Shown piece after piece: positions 56,863 to 64,000 of a DNA stretch of 64,000 nucleotides (the first letter of the stretch is position 1; every line of letters begins with the position of its first letter). The position numbers and the translations under genes are program-made. The DNA is taken from assembly GCA_005787685.1 (NCBI GenBank), contig SYAC01000001.1, positions 101,874-165,873 on the forward strand. The letters are read 5' to 3'. Source of the stretch: Planctomycetia bacterium. Lineage in GTDB: Bacteria; Planctomycetota; Phycisphaerae; Phycisphaerales; SM1A02. Below the pieces are notes generated by a model. It saw only the letters and a list, made by a program, of their open reading frames with translations, searched no databases and was not told the origin of the DNA.

Positions 56863-57048
56863 TTACTTCGACGGCAATAGATATGTCGATGGCGGAGATA
56901 TCGAATTGCTCTTTGGAGAGCAGGGACCAATTTCAAGCAACATCTCCGCGAGATCAGAGCTATCGCTGACCCCGCTTTCGTCAAGATCGCTCAGGCACTT
57001 CTGGCAATCTCCGAAGTCGAGCAGCAGCAAATTGACTTTATCGAGAGC
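56863..57048 (-). pseudogene. Remnant of a secreted protein with dockerin-like C-terminal repeat
   Basis: A 61-codon open stretch without a start codon, bounded upstream by TAG at 57051-57049 and downstream by TAA at 56865-56863. It encodes VNLLLLDFGDCQKCLSD, then DLDESGVSDSSDLAEM and LLEIGPCS, which is the calcium-loop plus hydrophobic-helix pattern (DxDxSGxVxxxDLxxLLxxxGPC) common at the C-terminus of exported planctomycete proteins. The missing N-terminal part and absence of a start indicate a decayed fragment. It points to the likely phylum of the source. Confidence 0.55.
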
Positions 57049-57071
57049 CTAGTTACTGATCTAGCCAACGT

Positions 57072-57554
57072 TCACTTGGCGGCCGCGGCCTTCACTTCCA
57101 CCGCCAAAGCAATGGTTTCCTTCGGCGAACTATTTTTGTCGGTGGTGCTCACCAATGCGAACTCAATCTCGGCATTGCCCGCGGCTTTGGCATGCAGTTG
57201 ATAGATGGTTTGAATATCCTTGCCAGACGCAACCACTCCCGTGGGCTCGGTCAGCGAGGTTGCATCAACAAGCACATATGGATCGTTGGTCGTGCGGCAT
57301 TGCCACGCATGTCCATCACCAGACTTGGACGCAAGCGAGACTTGAAAATCTAAACCAACAGTGGCGGTGGCGTCCGATGATTTTGTCAGTTTCAATACGG
57401 CACCCTGCGAGATTGCGCCCAGGTCTTGATCCTTATTTTTAAAAACGCGCCGCGCCAACAGAACTGGCGGCGGTCCATTCTTGCACGCTTGCATGGGAAT
57501 CAAGGCGCCTACGGACACAAAAATGACGACGGTGAGTTTGGAAAGACTTGACAT
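57072..57554 (-). CDS. Putative lipoprotein with chagasin-like (I42) inhibitor domain
   Basis: 160 aa from ATG 57554 (AAAGGG about 10 bases upstream); the frame is open to 57719 but that part lacks a signal. The hydrophobic signal ends near PMQAC, a plausible lipobox. The body has G-A-V-L-K-L...F-Q-V-S-L...SGDGHAWQCR and a final beta-rich part, which follows the pattern of chagasin-family cysteine protease inhibitors (G-x-x-W loop). The match is weak; an unrelated Ig-like fold is possible. Confidence 0.6.
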   Translation of the reverse strand: MSSLSKLTVVIFVSVGALIPMQACKNGPPPVLLARRVFKNKDQDLGAISQGAVLKLTKSSDATATVGLDFQVSLASKSGDGHAWQCRTTNDPYVLVDATSLTEPTGVVASGKDIQTIYQLHAKAAGNAEIEFALVSTTDKNSSPKETIALAVEVKAAAAK

Positions 57555-57761
57555 GCTGTCATACCCTTTGATTTTTTTGGCGATACATTTTTTACGAAGT
57601 GATTGAAATATACTTGTGAAGTGTCGCGAGCACACACCCGAGAAGTTTCCTACACATTTGATATTTCTCCTATCAAAGAAGAATAGTCTGTTGATGCGCG
57701 CATATGTCAGAGCGAGCACATGGGTGTCATCCCCATGCGGAGTGGCCCGCCAGCGAAAGCG

Positions 57762-59141
57762 CTACGAGCCAACTTTCAGCAGGTCTTGCCAACGCGTGGT
57801 GTAACACTTGGTGCGCATATTGGCTTTCATAATCCATGCGGGGACGAGCGGTGTTGACGCTTTACTTGCATTCATGCTCCAGCTGGGTTTCGCGCTGGCG
57901 CCGCACGCGCCAACCTTCAGCGTGTCGCGACCCATGCGCGCGTTGATGGCGTCCATGACGCTCATGGCCTTGATGTCTTGCGCGTGCTTGTGTTGGTCGT
58001 CAAAGAGAGAAAATGCAACGGCGCTGGCGGGGCGCAAGTCCGAGAGAATCACGCCAGCTTTTTTATATTCAATGCCGTCGCGAAAAATATTTTCAAGCAC
58101 GCCATTGGCGGCCGCAATCATGCGGACTGTGCTTGCGGTTCCGGCGCCAAAAGTAATCGTGCCACTGTTGTAATACTGCGGACCATCTTTGAAGCGATTG
58201 GTCTGCACAAACACGCTCAGCGTGTGGCAGGCGCTTTTCTGGCGGCGCAACTTTTCGCAGGCGCGTGTGGCGTAATTGGCCAAGGCTTCCTTCAACTCAT
58301 CAAGTTTGTACACGGGCCGCCCGAATGATTTTGAACTGACTATTTGCTTGCGATCTTCTTGCACCATTTCAAGCGCCAGGCAGGACTGACCCCGCAACTC
58401 CAGCACAATGCGCTGACCCACAATGGTGAGCAACTTGCGCACGGCGTTCGCATCCGCGTCGCGCAATTGCATGGCGGTGGTCACGCCCATGCGCGCCAAC
58501 TTGGCCGCACTGCGCGCGCCAATGCCCCACACATCAGCCGCGGCGAACTCCGCAAGCACGCTGTCCTGCACCGCGCGATCGCACAGATTCAACACACCCC
58601 CGCTTACTTTATTTTTCTTGGCGGCGCGATTGGCCACTTTCGCCAGCACTTTGGTTGGACCAATGCCAATCGCGGTTGGAATACCAGTGTCGCGGCGCAC
58701 CACGCGGCGAATCTCGCGCGCATAGTCGGTCAGGTCGCGGCCAGCGAAGCCGCCAAGCGACAAGAACGCTTCATCAATGCTGTACACCTCCAACTCCGGC
58801 GTGAACTGCGCAAGTGTGGCCATCATGCGCGCGGACATATCGCCGTACAGCGCGTAGTTGGATGAGTACACGCGCACGCGGTGGCGCTTGATGCTGTCGC
58901 CGATCAAGTGCAGTGGATCGCCCATCTTTATGCCAATCGCTTTGGCCTCATCTGTGCGCGAAATCACGCAGCCGTCGTTGTTGCTCAACACAATCACGGG
59001 CTGATTGATGAGCGATGGATTGAACACGCGCTCGCACGAACAATAAAAACTGTTTCCATCCACCAACGCAAAGATGGGCGCAGGCGCGCAGCACGATGAA
59101 TGCGCGGGACTTACTTGAGATTGTGGATCACATTTGTGCAT
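57762..59141 (-). CDS. umuC: DNA polymerase V catalytic subunit UmuC
   Basis: 459 aa Y-family polymerase. It shows FALVDGNSFYCSCERVF (first Asp), SNNDGCVISR, the catalytic pair in YSIDEAFLSL, and GIGPTKVLAKVANR with the helix-hairpin-helix GIGARSAAKLARMG. With UmuD' it copies past DNA lesions. ATG 59141 overlaps umuD by 31 bases. The C-terminal little-finger region is followed by the UmuC-type tail ending in TRWQDLLKV. Confidence 0.92.
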   Translation of the reverse strand: MHKCDPQSQVSPAHSSCCAPAPIFALVDGNSFYCSCERVFNPSLINQPVIVLSNNDGCVISRTDEAKAIGIKMGDPLHLIGDSIKRHRVRVYSSNYALYGDMSARMMATLAQFTPELEVYSIDEAFLSLGGFAGRDLTDYAREIRRVVRRDTGIPTAIGIGPTKVLAKVANRAAKKNKVSGGVLNLCDRAVQDSVLAEFAAADVWGIGARSAAKLARMGVTTAMQLRDADANAVRKLLTIVGQRIVLELRGQSCLALEMVQEDRKQIVSSKSFGRPVYKLDELKEALANYATRACEKLRRQKSACHTLSVFVQTNRFKDGPQYYNSGTITFGAGTASTVRMIAAANGVLENIFRDGIEYKKAGVILSDLRPASAVAFSLFDDQHKHAQDIKAMSVMDAINARMGRDTLKVGACGASAKPSWSMNASKASTPLVPAWIMKANMRTKCYTTRWQDLLKVGS

Positions 59142-59569
59142 ACGCCCACCACTTCAAATTGCATGCCATCCACAATGGCAATGTCCGCGTGCGCGGGATT
59201 CTCCGCCTTCAGAATAATTTTTCCGCCGCGGGCCATGTAGCGCTTCACCGTGAAATCGCCGTTGACAATGGCCAGCACAATGGATTTATTTTTTGGTTCC
59301 TTGGAGCGATCCACAATTAAAAGATCATCGGGATGAATGCCCGCGCCAATCATGGAGTCGCCCGACACGCGCACAAAGAATGTGGCGGCCGGCTTGTCGA
59401 TCAAGTACTCATTCAGGTCAAGCTTCTTTTCTATGTAATCGTCGGCGGGACTTGGAAATCCGCACGACACCGAGCACCCGAAAAATGGCAGGTGCACATT
59501 GGTTTTCACGGCGCGCGATTTTGCGGCGCGCGCGGGCTCAACCGTGCTATTGCGGGACTTGCGTGGCAT
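59111..59569 (-). CDS. umuD: SOS mutagenesis protein UmuD (LexA-like serine protease)
   Basis: 152 aa. The self-cleavage region is SCGFPSPADDY (Cys-Gly bond), and the catalytic serine and lysine are in SGDSMIGAGI and VNGDFTVKRY. RecA-stimulated cleavage would give UmuD', partner of the polymerase encoded next. The N-terminus is short and basic with no DNA-binding domain, which separates it from LexA. A 14-base palindrome lies 60 bases upstream. Confidence 0.92.
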   Translation of the reverse strand: MPRKSRNSTVEPARAAKSRAVKTNVHLPFFGCSVSCGFPSPADDYIEKKLDLNEYLIDKPAATFFVRVSGDSMIGAGIHPDDLLIVDRSKEPKNKSIVLAIVNGDFTVKRYMARGGKIILKAENPAHADIAIVDGMQFEVVGVCTNVIHNLK

Positions 59570-59628
59570 GCGTCAATCGTAGCCATGCTGCCAAATCCTT
59601 TATCTACTGCAGGGAACTGGGTGAAGCC

Positions 59629-59642
59629 GTTACACTTGTAAC
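59629..59642. promoter_or_regulatory. Palindrome GTTACACTTGTAAC, candidate operator upstream of umuDC
   Basis: A perfect 6-2-6 inverted repeat (GTTACA CT TGTAAC) lies 60 bases before the umuD ATG and 68 bases before the divergent antiporter gene. It is not the E. coli SOS box (CTGTN8ACAG), but LexA sites differ among phyla. It could equally serve another regulator of either gene. Confidence 0.4.
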
Positions 59643-59709
59643 CATCATAGTTATGCATGGATCGCCTGCATGCGCTGAGCACAAATCCATAGTCACAGAT
59701 TTTTAACGA

Positions 59710-60984
59710 ATGAATCCATCTTCTCTCGAAATCTTGTCCACCATTCTCTTTGGCATCGCCGTGCTGCACACATTCTCGGTGAAGTACTTTGCGCAGTGGG
59801 CGAATCGATATCCAAAGGGTTCCGCTCAAGAAAATATGCTGCACTTTCTTGCGGAGACCGAAGTCATCTTCGGCCTGTGGGCGGCGGTCTTGTTCGTTGG
59901 CATTGCGGCAATGCGCGGCTCCATCCACGAAGCGGTGATCTACATCGAGGGGCTGAACTTCACTGAAGCGAAATTCGTGCTCGTGGTCATGGTTGTTGCA
60001 GCGACCCGTCCCGTAGTCAGGCTCGCGGAATCGCTCATTGTTTTCGTGGCGCGGCTCATTCCACTGGGGGAGAGCATTTCGTTCTACCTTGCCGCGCTCA
60101 TCCTTGGACCGTTGCTCGGCTCATTTATTACCGAGCCCGCCGCCATGACGCTGCTGGCGCTTGTGCTCAAGCACCGCTACTTCGATCGCGGCATCAGCAC
60201 AAAGCTTGCATATATCACGCTTGGCCTGCTCTTTGTGAATATTTCCATTGGCGGCACGCTCACTCATTTCGCCGCGCCACCCGTGCTGATGGTCGCCACC
60301 AAATGGAATTGGGACCTTGTCTTCATGGCCACGCATTTCGGTTGGAAGGCCGCGGCCGCCTGCACGGTCTCTACCACGATCGCGGCTATTATTTTCCGCA
60401 GGGAGATTGCAGCCGTCAACTTTGAGAAGAACACAAATGTTGCAATTCCCCATTGGCTGACGACGGTTCATGTGATGTTCCTTGCAAGCATTGTCTTTTT
60501 CGCACATTACCCAAATGTGTTCTTCGGAAGCTTCGTCCTCTTTCTTGGAGTCGTGACGGCGACCAAGCAATATCAGGACAAACTCGCGCTCCGCGAGGGA
60601 TTGCTTGTTGGTTTCTTCCTTGCGGGACTGGTCACGCTTGGCTCCATGCAGACATACTGGCTGAAGCCGCTCATCGAAAGCCTTAGCGGCACCGCGCTGT
60701 TCTTTGGCGCGACGGGCCTTACCGCGATTACCGACAACGCCGCGCTCACTTACCTTGGCTCGACGGTCGAGGGCATTTCCGATGAACTGAAATACGCACT
60801 TGTGGCCGGTGCCGTCACGGGTGGCGGCTTGACAGTGATCGCGAACGCGCCAAACCCCGCTGGTGTTGGCATTTTGCAAAGCGCCAAGGTATTTAAGAAT
60901 GAAGGAATTAGTCCCATTGGACTGTTCCTTGGCGGGCTGATGCCCACCGCTGTGGCCGTGGTTTTCTTCTGGTTCCTGCGTTAA
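59710..60984 (+). CDS. Putative Na+/H+ antiporter (Na_H_antiport_3-like)
   Basis: 424 aa with about 11 membrane helices. SISFYLAALILGPLLGSFITEPAAMTLLAL and NISIGGTLTHFAAPPVLMVA are typical of the putative antiporter family Pfam calls Na_H_antiport_3 and of the wider ion-transporter superfamily; AITDNAALTYLGS and IANAPNPAGVGIL are paired re-entrant-type motifs. It has fewer GCGC words than flanking genes and may be of different ancestry. Confidence 0.8.
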   Translation: MNPSSLEILSTILFGIAVLHTFSVKYFAQWANRYPKGSAQENMLHFLAETEVIFGLWAAVLFVGIAAMRGSIHEAVIYIEGLNFTEAKFVLVVMVVAATRPVVRLAESLIVFVARLIPLGESISFYLAALILGPLLGSFITEPAAMTLLALVLKHRYFDRGISTKLAYITLGLLFVNISIGGTLTHFAAPPVLMVATKWNWDLVFMATHFGWKAAAACTVSTTIAAIIFRREIAAVNFEKNTNVAIPHWLTTVHVMFLASIVFFAHYPNVFFGSFVLFLGVVTATKQYQDKLALREGLLVGFFLAGLVTLGSMQTYWLKPLIESLSGTALFFGATGLTAITDNAALTYLGSTVEGISDELKYALVAGAVTGGGLTVIANAPNPAGVGILQSAKVFKNEGISPIGLFLGGLMPTAVAVVFFWFLR

Positions 60985-60996
60985 GCGAGACAGTCG

Positions 60997-62400
60997 GTGC
61001 GGTACCCTTCATGCGTGTCCAACGCGCCGACTGAATTTGGGAAAACGCAACACATCAATCGGATAAATACAGAAACGCCGCCGCTCAAGCGCCCGCTATA
61101 CATGCAACCCACCATGCTGGTGTTGTTGTCGCTGGGTTTCGCCGGCGGCATTCCACTTGAAATGGCAATGAGCATCATGCCCACATGGGCCAGCGCCGCC
61201 AAGTGGTCGGTGGTGGACATTGGGTTAATCGCATTGGCGCGCTTGCCCTACACATGCAAAGTGTTGTGGGCGCCGCTAAGCGATCACTGCTCCATTATTG
61301 GTTTGCGTTGGATGGGCCGCCGCCGCAGTTGGCTTTGTATAACACAGTTGATTTGCTTGGGACTGATTATTGCGCTGGCGCTCAACATGGACAACCGCGG
61401 CGCCATGATGTCGCCCAACGCCATTATTGTTTTACTTGGCGTGTTGGTATTTGCCGGCGCAACGCAAGACATTGTTGGCGACGCATACCGCGCCGAGGTT
61501 TTACAGCCACGCGAATTTGGCGCGGGTGCGAGCATGTGGGTGACGGGTGCGCGCTTCGCCTCGCTATTCGCGGGCGCAGGCGTTCTGATTTTGGCGGGTC
61601 GACTGGGCGAATCACCAAACACACAATCGTGGGCGTGGGCCATTGCGGTGTGCGCGCTGGCCACGGTTTCTTTGGTGGGCATGATCGGTATCTTCATGGG
61701 CCGCGAACCCGCGCGACCCATTGGTCAAGCGCCCGGATTCGCGGCGTCGGTCACGCAACCATTTCAAATTTTTGCAAGTCAATGGGGTTGGAAAATCATC
61801 GCGCTGTTCTTCTTTCTGATTTTATATCGACTGCCCGATGTGTTGGGCGGCGCCATGACATCGCCGCTATTGGTGCAAGGCCTTGGCTACTCAACGGAAA
61901 CTATTGGATGGGTGCGCCAAAGTTTGGGATCGGGCCTAAGCATTACAGGAACAGTTGTGGGCGGGCTCATGATTGCGCGCTGGAGTTTGACGCGCTGCTT
62001 ATGGATCGCTGGTATTTTGGCCGCGGTCAGCAATGTTGGATTCTGGATTTTAGCCAGCGCCTACGGCGCCACGGTCGCGCACAGCGCGCCGGCCAGCGCG
62101 CCAGTGCAATCGCTTGTGGTTGTTCTATCTGTAGAAAGTGTTTGCGGCGGCTTGGCCACATGCGCCTTTGTGGCCTTCATGATGAGCATTTGCGATGCGC
62201 GCGCCACGGCAACGCAGTACGCGTTGCTGACTTCCGTCATGGCCATTGGGAATACCGCTATCGGCGTTCTCAGCGGCTGGATGCTGAAAAATTTGGATTA
62301 CCAATCCTTCTATGCGCTATCTATTGTGGCGGCCGCGCCTGGCTTGCTGCTGATTCCATTTTTGCGGCGCAAGGTGATTCCACGCGCAAACGAGCTTTAA
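60997..62400 (+). CDS. AmpG-like MFS permease
   Basis: 467 aa from GTG 60997; ATG 61102 is an alternative. About 12 membrane helices. LPYTCKVLWAPLSDH followed by GRRRSWL and the ATQDIVGDAYRAEVL segment are those of AmpG, which imports anhydromuropeptides for cell wall recycling. Related PAT-family carriers move acetyl-CoA or other solutes. It starts 12 bases after the antiporter stop, so the two are probably cotranscribed. Confidence 0.83.
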   Translation: MRYPSCVSNAPTEFGKTQHINRINTETPPLKRPLYMQPTMLVLLSLGFAGGIPLEMAMSIMPTWASAAKWSVVDIGLIALARLPYTCKVLWAPLSDHCSIIGLRWMGRRRSWLCITQLICLGLIIALALNMDNRGAMMSPNAIIVLLGVLVFAGATQDIVGDAYRAEVLQPREFGAGASMWVTGARFASLFAGAGVLILAGRLGESPNTQSWAWAIAVCALATVSLVGMIGIFMGREPARPIGQAPGFAASVTQPFQIFASQWGWKIIALFFFLILYRLPDVLGGAMTSPLLVQGLGYSTETIGWVRQSLGSGLSITGTVVGGLMIARWSLTRCLWIAGILAAVSNVGFWILASAYGATVAHSAPASAPVQSLVVVLSVESVCGGLATCAFVAFMMSICDARATATQYALLTSVMAIGNTAIGVLSGWMLKNLDYQSFYALSIVAAAPGLLLIPFLRRKVIPRANEL

Positions 62401-62407
62401 TTTGGGC

Positions 62408-63586
62408 TCACTTCAGGAGGGGCAACTTTGCCATGCGCTCGTCAATGGTTGCCATGAACTCTTTGGTCCGCCGTCCCGCCAATCCTCCGTAATCTGCTTG
62501 GAATTTGTCGCGGGAAAGCCCTTCTGGCAAATCTTTCAATTCTGGGCAGAAATCATCAGCCCCAATGGTGTTGCACAAAATATACTTTTGAGTCGCCTTG
62601 GCAGCCTCGGCATTTCTGGTCGCGGCCAGGGCAAATAGTATTCCAGCGCGATTCGCCGCCAGGTCGACAAATGAAAAGCCCGACCCGCCAGGAATTGAGT
62701 CCATCAGTTCCTTGCTCGTACCGATCGTCGTTGCTCGAGTCTCATCCATGATGACGACCAACCCAGCACTGACCCAAAAGTGACGAGGAATGTCGCTACG
62801 GCCTCGGAGTGTGACACCCTGGCGCAAAGCGGCGATCGGCTCCTGCCATTCGGGATCCAATTTCTTACCTGCGATTTTAGCCACATTATCATCACCGAAA
62901 ATAATGCCTAAAGCCAATATCGCCGCTTTGTTTGACGGCAAAGGGTCCGTGCGGTGCGAATTATCTTCCGCGTAAATAAAAGCCTGATTCATGGCGTCGG
63001 CGAACCCCTCATCGCCCGATCGAATCTCGTCACTCTGGTTGAGAATATGTTGAACCATCAGCCTGGCCGTCGCTTCAAGATCATCAGTCATCCTTATTGA
63101 TGTGCCCCAATAAAACAAACTAGCCCCGAAGACAATCAAGCCAATTAAGGCCCATCCACTTCGGCGAATGACAAAACCGATCAACACCCCTGCGATTGCA
63201 CTTGGGACGCTGATTTTCATTTGCGCAAAAACGGGAAAGTAACCGTAATTGATCCATTGGCTAAATACCGCGAATGCAACGGCAAGCGCCAACCCTAAAG
63301 GAATCCCCCATCGAAGCTTGACTCTGGTCAGACCAAATGCTGTAAGAACCCCTAGTACCCCGAATGTGATCACGCGTAGGGTCATACTCGCTACCAGCCG
63401 AGATGTGGGATCGGACATTGCGGCAATCGACTGGACCGCCTGAACGGCAATATCTGGTACGCCTAAAGGGCGAGGGTCAGGCAAAAAGCTGATCGCCAGA
63501 AGCCAGGCGATGAGGCATGTGTATATGGCTGCATTCACGCTCGATGATCGTGTGAATTCCAAGTCGACGGGCAATATAAATTTCAT
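62408..63586 (-). CDS. Membrane protein with C-terminal soluble domain, unknown function
   Basis: 392 aa. The N-terminal half has about six hydrophobic segments (first at residues 20-36, last near 165), and the C-terminal half (about 180-392) is soluble with cysteines at YILCNTIGADDFC. The last part, ending MATIDERMAKLPLLK, is helical. No family is recognised. GCGC words are sparse compared with the AmpG-like gene next to it, which suggests a recent origin elsewhere. It is convergent with the AmpG-like gene, 7 bases apart. Confidence 0.7.
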   Translation of the reverse strand: MKFILPVDLEFTRSSSVNAAIYTCLIAWLLAISFLPDPRPLGVPDIAVQAVQSIAAMSDPTSRLVASMTLRVITFGVLGVLTAFGLTRVKLRWGIPLGLALAVAFAVFSQWINYGYFPVFAQMKISVPSAIAGVLIGFVIRRSGWALIGLIVFGASLFYWGTSIRMTDDLEATARLMVQHILNQSDEIRSGDEGFADAMNQAFIYAEDNSHRTDPLPSNKAAILALGIIFGDDNVAKIAGKKLDPEWQEPIAALRQGVTLRGRSDIPRHFWVSAGLVVIMDETRATTIGTSKELMDSIPGGSGFSFVDLAANRAGILFALAATRNAEAAKATQKYILCNTIGADDFCPELKDLPEGLSRDKFQADYGGLAGRRTKEFMATIDERMAKLPLLK

Positions 63587-64000
63587 TTGTGATAAGGCCC
63601 TGTTGATCCGACTTTTATCCCAGGCTTACACGCCGTCAGGAATAAATCCCCACGAATAATTGAGAGGAATTCTTGGCATTGATAGGCGTTGGCTTTTCCA
63701 GCGTCGCGGGCGAGCGCGCGACAAGTCCGCTGAGCAACACCGATTCCATGCCTTGACTGTACCACCGCAGTGCTCAAATGCAATCATCGGGCGACAATGT
63801 GGCGCACTCGGACATTGCCTTGGTCGCGGAGCGGTTCCCGTGCGTACCCCCATCGCCTCGACGGTGGTCGAGTGACGCAAATGAACGCAATGATTCCATG
63901 CGACATCCACGCTAATTGAAAAACTAGAAAATTTTGAAATCACCGTTGTCATTGCTGCTTGCGCGCTGCGTATCGCACTGCGAATCTGTAATCAAATCCC
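63587..64000. other. Stretch without a recognised gene at the right edge
   Basis: 414 bases. Overlapping short frames exist on the minus strand (63626-63952 and 63583-63783) and the plus strand (63660-63875), but none has a ribosome site, a consistent reading or family resemblance. Composition resembles the adjacent unknown membrane gene more than the rest of the window. It may contain decayed coding sequence and the promoter of the gene at 62408-63586. Confidence 0.4.

Noticed and set aside
61185..62492. 435-codon open frame overlapping the AmpG-like gene
   Set aside because: Arg/His/Cys-rich, without hydrophobic or motif pattern; it is the shadow of a membrane protein gene in the +1 frame. 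The AmpG motifs lie in the other frame.
1..64000. CRISPR arrays, insertion sequences, rRNA and tRNA genes
   Set aside because: Reading both strands I saw no regularly spaced repeats, no transposase motifs, no rRNA-like sequence and no cloverleaf I could defend. A tRNA or RNA-family scan would be needed to exclude small RNAs.

Overview
The window is a dense bacterial chromosome segment of about 55 protein genes, with no rRNA, recognisable tRNA, insertion sequence or CRISPR array. Base composition is moderate in GC with a conspicuous excess of GCGC/CGCG words. A decayed C-terminal fragment at 56863-57048 carries the dockerin-like calcium-loop repeat (D-x-D-x-S-G ... hydrophobic run ... GPC) that ends many exported planctomycete proteins. 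With the FabZ/ACP/FabZ cluster and the general gene content, this makes a planctomycete, perhaps of the Phycisphaerae, the most likely source. That placement is an inference.

Left part (1-18000): a gene running off the left edge fuses malate synthase, the ureidoimidazoline decarboxylase UraD and a beta-lactamase-like serine hydrolase. It is divergent from 5-hydroxyisourate hydrolase (uraH). Then come thrA-thrC, a translationally coupled trio (PanE-like reductase, a 37-aa ORF, a sugar epimerase), and a minus-strand block: channel-like membrane protein, trhO, SYLF lipoprotein, tyrA, DUF5684-like membrane protein, fatty acid desaturase. The first half of the kynurenine catabolic pathway follows on the plus strand (3-hydroxyanthranilate dioxygenase, ACMS decarboxylase, kynureninase).

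Middle (18000-34000): small membrane proteins, a divergent pyroglutamyl peptidase / 5-oxoprolinase pair, a MOSC protein, lysA and a PurD-like ATP-grasp enzyme. The second kynurenine block follows: kynurenine monooxygenase, 2-aminomuconate semialdehyde dehydrogenase, 2-aminomuconate deaminase, and kynurenine formamidase with an SDR on the opposite strand. Together the two blocks cover every step from N-formylkynurenine to 4-oxalocrotonate. Tryptophan 2,3-dioxygenase is not in the window. Fumarase C closes this part.

Right part (34000-64000): serB-like phosphatase, an old-yellow-enzyme family reductase, MgtE, an ABC-2 exporter, a CPA1 antiporter, an MFS exporter and a UDP-sugar dehydrogenase. 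A long minus-strand run then reads, in transcription order, FabZ-like, ACP, FabZ-like, coaD, a degenerate metallo-beta-lactamase-fold protein, panB, htrA, an orphan OppF-type ATPase, an unknown membrane protein, thyX and a YfiH-type enzyme. This places coenzyme A synthesis next to a specialised acyl-carrier module. FtsK, CorA, an I42-inhibitor-like lipoprotein, umuDC, a Na+/H+ antiporter and an AmpG-like permease follow. The last 1.6 kb (unknown membrane protein plus a stretch without a clear gene) has visibly fewer GCGC words and may be acquired DNA.

All functional calls are by eye from motifs and overall resemblance; no database search was run.
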